A stretch of DNA of 64,000 nucleotides, taken from Nemophila menziesii (taxonomy: Eukaryota > Streptophyta > Magnoliopsida > Boraginales > Hydrophyllaceae). The notes below the pieces were generated by a model that worked only from the letters and a program-made list of their open reading frames with translations, made no database searches and was not told the origin of the DNA. Numbering within the stretch: the first letter of the stretch is position 1; the number at the start of each line of letters is the position of its first letter. Shown piece by piece: positions 58,480 to 64,000 of the stretch. The stretch lies in assembly GCA_029959085.1 (NCBI GenBank), contig JARWIR010000001.1, forward strand, positions 15,987,730 through 16,051,729, written 5' to 3'. Made by a program: the position numbers and the translations under genes.

Positions 58480-59132
58480 ATATATTTCCAGCAAGAGCCT
58501 TTTTTAGGGGTGCTTTGGAGCACGTTCTTCGGAGCAATGGTTGAGACCATTTGAAAAGAGCGAAACAACGTGGCTTTTAATGGTTCTAATTTTCTGACGA
58601 CCAATGTAATGGTAAGAAAGGCACAATTTGTGGCGTCTAACTATATTGGGTCAAGTACCCGGTGAATTGTTGCTTAGACAAAGGTCTGTTAATCTTATTG
58701 GGTGGAGTAAGCCTAACTGATGTTTTAAACTGAATACAGATGGTAATTATAATAAATGGCGTCATATTGGTGGTAGCGGAGGCGTAATTCGAGATAAAGA
58801 AGGAAATTAGATCGTTGGTTTTTCAATGACGATAAATCATGATATTCCCGTTATCATTGAGATTATTGCGATATATGAAGGTCTCAAAATGGAGGAGGAG
58901 TTACGCATGGTTGAGGTGGAAGTTGAAGTGGATTCTTGGGAGGGTATTAAGTTAATAAGAAAGGTGGATAATGGAAGAGGGGCAGCGGTGTCTTGGGTTC
59001 ATATGATTAGGGAGATATTTTCTCGTAACAGGACTTTCACATTGAAAGGTATTTATAGGAAAGGTACCTCGTGTGTGAATTGGGAAGCACGAACTGGTAT
59101 CGTTCAAGTGAATCACTATTGTCGTCACAATG
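58480..59132 (+). pseudogene. LINE D 3' fragment (zf-RVT tail and RNase H)
   Basis: The plus strand reads ...ETI*KERNNVAFNGSNF, the 'W.ERN..F.' end of the region after zf-RVT. An RNase H follows with LNTDGNYN, GGVIRDKEGN, EIIAIYEGLKM and DSWEGIKLI, the expected acidic positions. Two stops interrupt it. It has no poly(A) tail and runs straight into a Tat-like fragment. Confidence 0.75.
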
Positions 59133-59380
59133 ATCCTACTAATGGAGTATGCAGTATGGAGTATACTCTCGGCTTGGCTGGTTCATCTATGGACGTAATA
59201 TTTACGTTACAAGGTTCAACTTCATCTTTAACTCGATTTTCAAAAATTACCTCATCTAAGCTTAGCATGGTTGGTTCTCCAATCGTTGGAATCTCCATTT
59301 CATTAAGTGCAAGTAGTGATGAGCCCATTCAAAATGATAGCGATGTTTGGTTGAGGTGTTTGTAGAGTTTAGCCTTCAAG
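59133..59380 (-). pseudogene. Fragment of the Tat/Athila-like internal (gag-like) region
   Basis: On the minus strand 59328-59125 reads IGEPTMLSLDEVIFENRVKD and continues EPC..NITSIDEPAKP. It aligns with the gag-like segment at 8908-9480 (EEPTTLCIDKVTVVNQVKYG; EPC.DDILAMEEPTKP). The part between here and the LTR is deleted compared with the copy at 6.6-10 kb. Confidence 0.65.
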
Positions 59381-60765
59381 ATGAGAAGTAAGTGAATTGA
59401 ATCTCCGTAAGTGTACAGATCGTGACAAGTAATAAGTAAGTAAATTAAGCCAGTTTCTCAGGTATCTAAGTAGTTTTTCAACCCGTGTTCAATATTAGTA
59501 TTGATGGTTTTAAATGTTTCGATTAAAAAGATAAGCAAGTAGAGTGTTTTGTTTTCTAATGAATAAAATAAATAATTATGCAATTAAGATAAAAGCTAAG
59601 GACTGCAAGTATGAACCTATCCTATTACATTAATGGTTTCTAGGAATAAGGGTGAATGGTAATTTCACATTAGCCAAAATTCAAAAGTCTCTCTAACTCC
59701 CGTCAGGGTAGCTTAGTGGGCAACTGCAACACTACTAGGAGACTTGGGTAAGGACACCCTAGGAAATGAATTGGTGTATTAATCCTAACTCTGTTGACCA
59801 TCTAGCTAGGCAAGTCCGCCGGGATCTCTATTGCACACTAGATGTTTATATACTATGTCCGAAATCCAACCCCCATCGGGTGATAGCCAAAAGTCTAATA
59901 TTATCCAATACGTGATCAAGGCGCGAATAGGCAACAAGCATAAATATATAACCGATGGAAATAATTAAATAGTAAATCAATTAAATATTATAATCCCAAA
60001 TTCAATTTCAATAGAAAAACAATAATCTATAGATCTTAAAAATACAATCCTAAGCATAAGAGAGGGTGTGCATAATAAAAATTATGAATAAAAAACATAG
60101 AAATAAATTAAAGACAAAATAATATAACACTATTTACCCAAAGTATAGAGATGGAGAGGTGTAGAATTGACGCGGTGAAACTCCAGTTGATTATTCATTC
60201 TCTAGATTCTCCTGACCGCTCTTTAATGAAATTATTGATAAAAATCAAGCTCTTGCGACCAGAGATGATTTTCTAATCTTAGGAGCTGATATAAATAGGT
60301 GAAAAATGTTTTAGGATTTCCATGGGATAGGTTAAATGACCTCGCCCATCCTAAATACGTTTTCCTCCAAGAAGGGACTGGTTCGAGTGACGCTAGCTGC
60401 AAAATTCGTACCTCCTTCTTTACAGCTCTAAATCGCACTTGTAAATCTTACATGGAATCGAAAACAATTCACTTTTGGATTCTGGCCGGTAACTCTTTCA
60501 CTTTCTAAAAACGACTTCTTTGTCAATTTAACTCTTAATTTCCTTCTTTGAATGCTTTGGCATCTAATATCATATTTGTACTAGAGAGCTTCACATTTAA
60601 CATACAAATTACGCACAAATAGCTCTAAAAGTGACAAATCTCCAATACAAGGCAAGGAATAGGAATATATCAAATAATAATATCAAAATCCCTTAGTTGG
60701 GCACAAAAAGAACCTAAAAAAATGTCCCACAATAGGATTTATTTATCACAAAAAGGGATACATCA
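59380..60765 (-). mobile_element. LTR of the Tat/Athila-like family B, third copy
   Basis: Matches 10093-11599 closely: 'CTCCGTAAGTGTACAGATCGTGACAAGTAATAAGTAAGT', 'ACCCGTGTTCAATATTAG', 'GAGCTGATATAAATAGG' (promoter on the minus strand), 'CTGGCCGGTAACTCTTTCACTTTCTAA', and the end 'CACAAAAAGGGATACATCA'. The first part of the LTR, including the primer binding site junction, is missing. Confidence 0.72.
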
Positions 60766-60870
60766 TCCCTCTATTTAAGTTAAATGTATAACAAAGAATG
60801 ATTTTATTTTTGTTCAAAAGTATTAAATATAGAATTAAAGGTTTACAAAGATAGTTTACTCAACCTATTC

Positions 60871-61437
60871 CTCTAGGAATCAGTAAGTTTAATCAGAGAC
60901 GCGATAATAAGGGATGGAAGAGGGTAGTTTAACAACGAGTAATGATAGATATCACCCCAAACCACTTCACCCTCTAGGAATCAATAAGTTTAATAAGAGA
61001 CGCGATAATAAGGGAGAGAGGGAGGAGGCAGGGTAGTTTAACAATGAGTAATGTTGGATATCACCCCAAATCACATCACCCTCTAGGAATCCATAAGTTT
61101 GACCAGAGCGCGATAATAAGGGAGAGGGGGAGGGGGGTAGTTTAACAATGATTAGTGCTGGATATTACCGCAAATCACATCACCCTCTAGGAATCAGTAA
61201 GTTTAATCAGAGACGCGATAATAAGGAAGAGGGGGCGGGGTTGTTTAACAATAAGTAATGCTGGATATCACCTTAAATCACATCATTCTTTTATCGTCTT
61301 CTAGGGGATTTTAAATTGACCAATCATATGATTTCTTTTTCCTGATTTATCATTTTATTTTCATTTATGATTGGTCCACGTAAGAGGCGATAAAAAAAGT
61401 GATGTGATTTAAGATAATATCCAACATTATTTTTTTA
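60871..61437. mobile_element. MITE with tandemly amplified left arm (about 4 units of 101-109 bp)
   Basis: Units begin CTCTAGGAATC at 60871, 60972, 61081 and 61185. Each holds 'GCGATAATAAGG', a purine run, 'GTTTAACAA', 'GAGTAATG.TGGATATCACC' and 'AAATCACATCAC'. To the right, after a unique spacer with paired TTGACCAATCA/TGATTGGTCC, stands a single inverted arm (about 61385-61437). Its reverse complement reads AATAATGTTGGATATTATCTTAAATCACATCAC. The array is therefore one terminal arm repeated in tandem with one partner arm on the other side. Confidence 0.75.
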
Positions 61438-61938
61438 ACAATTCAATTATTTTGCAACAAACCTAGACAATGTTGCTTTATAACCTAATTCGCTATAACA
61501 TTGTTCTTTTCTGAAAGCAACTAACTAGTAACTAGTTTATAACAAAGAAGGATCGAATGGAAGATCAATAGGAATTAATGATTTACAAGAAAAAGAATAG
61601 TATATACGGTTAAATTTTTTCTAAGATTCCAATTTAGATTAGTATAAGAAGTCACCCCTGGTATGAGACTATGTATGTCATATTGGCGGGTTTTGATGGA
61701 TCCCACTATCGAGCCAACGCGTCAATTTATCATTGGCCCATATTCAATCACATGGTGACATGTTATTTTTATTTTTATTTTAATTTAATCGGAAGGTCAC
61801 GTGTTATTCAGACACGCCCACTTTCTTCTCTTATTAAAGCCGTTGCCCTTTCATCGTTCTCCCTCTCGCACCTCTCCCTCCTCTCCTCCCCCGCCCCTAC
61901 CAAATAAAAACGGCGTAACGTATACATACACATATAAA
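61438..61938 (+). promoter_or_regulatory. Promoter and 5'UTR region of threonine deaminase
   Basis: It contains a G-box CACGTG (61798-61803), a weak TATA-like CTTATTAAAG near 61832 and a pyrimidine-rich stretch (61856-61900) typical of plant core promoters or leaders, immediately before the ATG at 61939. The G-box is a bZIP/bHLH binding site; no factor can be named. Confidence 0.5.
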
Positions 61939-64000
61939 ATGGAAGTTCTCCGGTTTGCCCCCACGCAATCGTCTATCCTCCGCCCTAAAATCACCCATAA
62001 CGACGCCGTGAAATTCCCAGCCGTCACCACCATTTCCAACAGAAAATCAAGTCGTAAAACTTTAATCGTTGCTAAAGTTTCTAAAACACTGGCGGATGAC
62101 GTCATATCAACCCCAGTTAAAACCGAAAACCCATTGCAGGGTTCTGTGACGGCGACGGCGCCGTCAGCGCCGCTTCTTCAGGTGTCTCCGAGCTCCCTGC
62201 AGTGTGATCCCGGGTACCTGATTCCCAATATCCCTGCAGAAACTAACGGTGACGGAGGTTTGAACGCGATGGAGTACTTGACGAACATTCTGGGGTCAAA
62301 GGTGTACGAAGTGGCGTCAGAAACGCCATTGCAACTGGCCACCAAGCTTTCTCAGCGGGTGGGCGTCAATATCTGGCTCAAACGAGAAGATTTACAGCCT
62401 GTAAGTCACCTTCTTGCCTATATATTGCTTGTAAATAGTTCCAAATGTGGTCATTACTTTGTTAACGAGTATCACGTGTGTTAACTTGAAATTATGGTGA
62501 AAAGATTGTCTTTTTATCCTTTATCCAAATTGTCTCGTACATTGTCGATGCTTCTGGTTCTTTCCAAATATTTTGATTGCTATTTTTTCACTCTAGGTGT
62601 TGTTTTAGCAGTTTCGTGTGTACCGATTTAGTCTTTATTGCACATTCATTTAATTTTAGTACTTGTATAGTAGCTAGAAATTGATTATTTCCTTACTTGT
62701 TGCTTTTTATCAATGGGATACAGGAGAAAATGAAGATAAATTTTCTTCTTAAGTATTTCGAAATTAAGGGAGATTAGGATAATATCTCTTCTTATATAAC
62801 CAGTTTGCATGTATTGTTTTGGCAGGTTTTCTCTTTCAAGATTCGAGGTGCTTATAATATGATGGCTAAACTACCAAAGGAGCAACTAGCACGAGGTGTA
62901 ATTTGCTCATCTGCTGGAAATCATGCTCAAGGTGTTGCTTTATCTGCCAAAGAGCTCGGTTGTAATGCTGTAATTGTTATGCCAGTTACTACCCCAGAGA
63001 TCAAGGTTTAAATCATCAAATCACTTTTTATATAGTTTACTATAAAACGTGTTATCTTAGCCTTTTCTTTATACAGTGGAAATCAGTTGAAAGATTAGGT
63101 GCAACAGTAGTTTTAATCGGAGATGCATATGATGAAGCACAAGCATATGCAAAAAAACGTGCTGAAGAAGAAGGACGCACTTTTATCCCACCTTTTGATG
63201 ATCCAGATGTGATAGCAGGGCAAGGAACAGTAGGAATGGAAATTGTACGACAAATGAATGAACCTATACACGCAGTATTTGTCCCTGTTGGTGGTGGTGG
63301 ACTTATAGCTGGTATTGCCGCTTATATAAAAAGAGTTTCGCCACATGTCAAAATCATAGGAGTTGAACCATCTGATGCAAATGCAATGGCTTTATCATTA
63401 CAACATGGTGAGAGAATAATGCTTGACCAAGTTGGAGGTTTTGCAGATGGTGTAGCTGTTAAAGTTGTTGGTGAAGAAACTTTTCGATTATGCAGAGAGT
63501 TAGTAGATGGTGTTGTTCTTGTTAGCCGTGATGCTATTTGTGCATCAATCAAAGTAATTATATGACTAATCTTTCATTTTTTTAATTTTTTTTGAATTTT
63601 TCTGAATTAAGCGTATTGAATTACATTACAGGACATGTTTGAGGAGAAAAGGAGTATTTTGGAACCAGCTGGGGCACTTTCACTTGCTGGGGCTGAGGCA
63701 TATTGTAAATACTATGGGCTAAAGGGTGAAAATGTAGTAGCGATAACTAGTGGGGCGAATATGAACTTTGATAGATTAAGATTAGTGACTGAACTTGCGG
63801 ATGTTGGAAGACAACGTGAAGCTGTACTTGCTACTTTCATGCAAGAGGAGCCGGGGAGTTTTAAACAATTTTGTGAACTTGTGGGGCAATTTATAGTATT
63901 CTATTATTTATTGTGTAAGTTAAAATATTGTATTGATTTAGAGTTTTTTAATTACAGGTGGGGCCTATTAATATAACGGAATTTAAATACAGAGTTAATT
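61939..64000 (+). CDS. OMR1: Threonine deaminase, biosynthetic, plastid (partial, runs off the window)
   Basis: Converts threonine to 2-oxobutanoate and ammonia, the first committed step of isoleucine synthesis in plastids. Exons: 61939-62400, 62826-63005, 63077-63553, 63632-63880, and 63958 onward (cut by the window end). All are frame-consistent. A basic, Ser/Thr-rich transit peptide of about 50-60 residues precedes the catalytic part. Catalytic motifs are the PLP lysine in [11 protein letters not shown], the phosphate-binding SSAGNHAQG and the glycine loop [13 protein letters not shown], with SGANMNF near the end of the catalytic domain. [20 protein letters not shown] begins the first ACT-like regulatory domain, through which isoleucine inhibits the enzyme. 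The start is the first ATG; the upstream open frame begins with GTG. The last visible intron uses a donor GTGGGG that is repeated at the next exon start. Confidence 0.96.

Noticed and set aside
63881..63976. Reading threonine deaminase exon 4 through to the stop at 63976
   Set aside because: The read-through residues are AT-rich and unlike the family, while splicing to 63958 restores the conserved VGPINITEF segment.

Overview
This is nuclear DNA of a eudicot plant. The evidence is AT-rich, intron-containing genes of plant-specific families (a wall-associated receptor kinase, a plastid lumen FKBP, a CHUP1-like protein, a class II cytochrome P450 and plastid threonine deaminase) set in a dense layer of nested transposable elements. 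The species cannot be named from the sequence. Five loci look like host genes: WAKL20-like (minus, 26573-28426), FKBP16-4-like (minus, 29270-30849, ten exons), a CHUP1-like gene (minus, 41896-43371, two exons), a CYP92/CYP71-clan P450 (plus, 56188-57810, with a 2-bp frameshift) and biosynthetic threonine deaminase (plus, from 61939 and running off the right end). A small two-exon CCCH zinc-finger gene or gene fragment lies at 4095-4913. They do not form a pathway or an operon; each is an ordinary single plant gene.

Left third (1-24.5 kb): a partial Ty3/gypsy LTR (1-1095); the CCCH locus; a 465-bp MULE-type MITE with a perfect 9-bp target duplication; a decayed minus-strand Tat/Athila-like element (about 6.6-11.6 kb) with a recognisable tRNA-Asp-type primer binding site and a 1.5-kb LTR; a plus-strand integrase remnant; AT-rich degenerate repeats; and LINE A (16115-24473, minus). 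A 1582-bp solo LTR split LINE A cleanly, leaving the 5-bp duplication CTTAG.

Middle (24.5-44 kb): SINEs and MITEs around the WAKL20 and FKBP genes; LINE B (31202-37639, minus), a young 6.4-kb copy with an exact 15-bp target duplication and one in-frame stop in ORF2; another solo-type LTR; and LINE C, a 5'-truncated copy with an exact 18-bp target duplication and a MITE in its tail.

Right third (44-64 kb): a dead hAT transposase; a 2.27-kb hAT element with an exact 8-bp target duplication that carries a broken, intron-containing piece of a host TMEM115/rhomboid-like gene; minisatellites and a long GA microsatellite; the P450; a LINE/Tat chimera; an asymmetric MITE whose left arm is tandemly amplified about four times; then threonine deaminase.

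The strongest observations are the structural ones: target duplications, the exact frame restoration of LINE A, the captured gene and the amplified MITE arm. No CRISPR arrays, operons or bacterial features are present, and I found no wholly new functional system.
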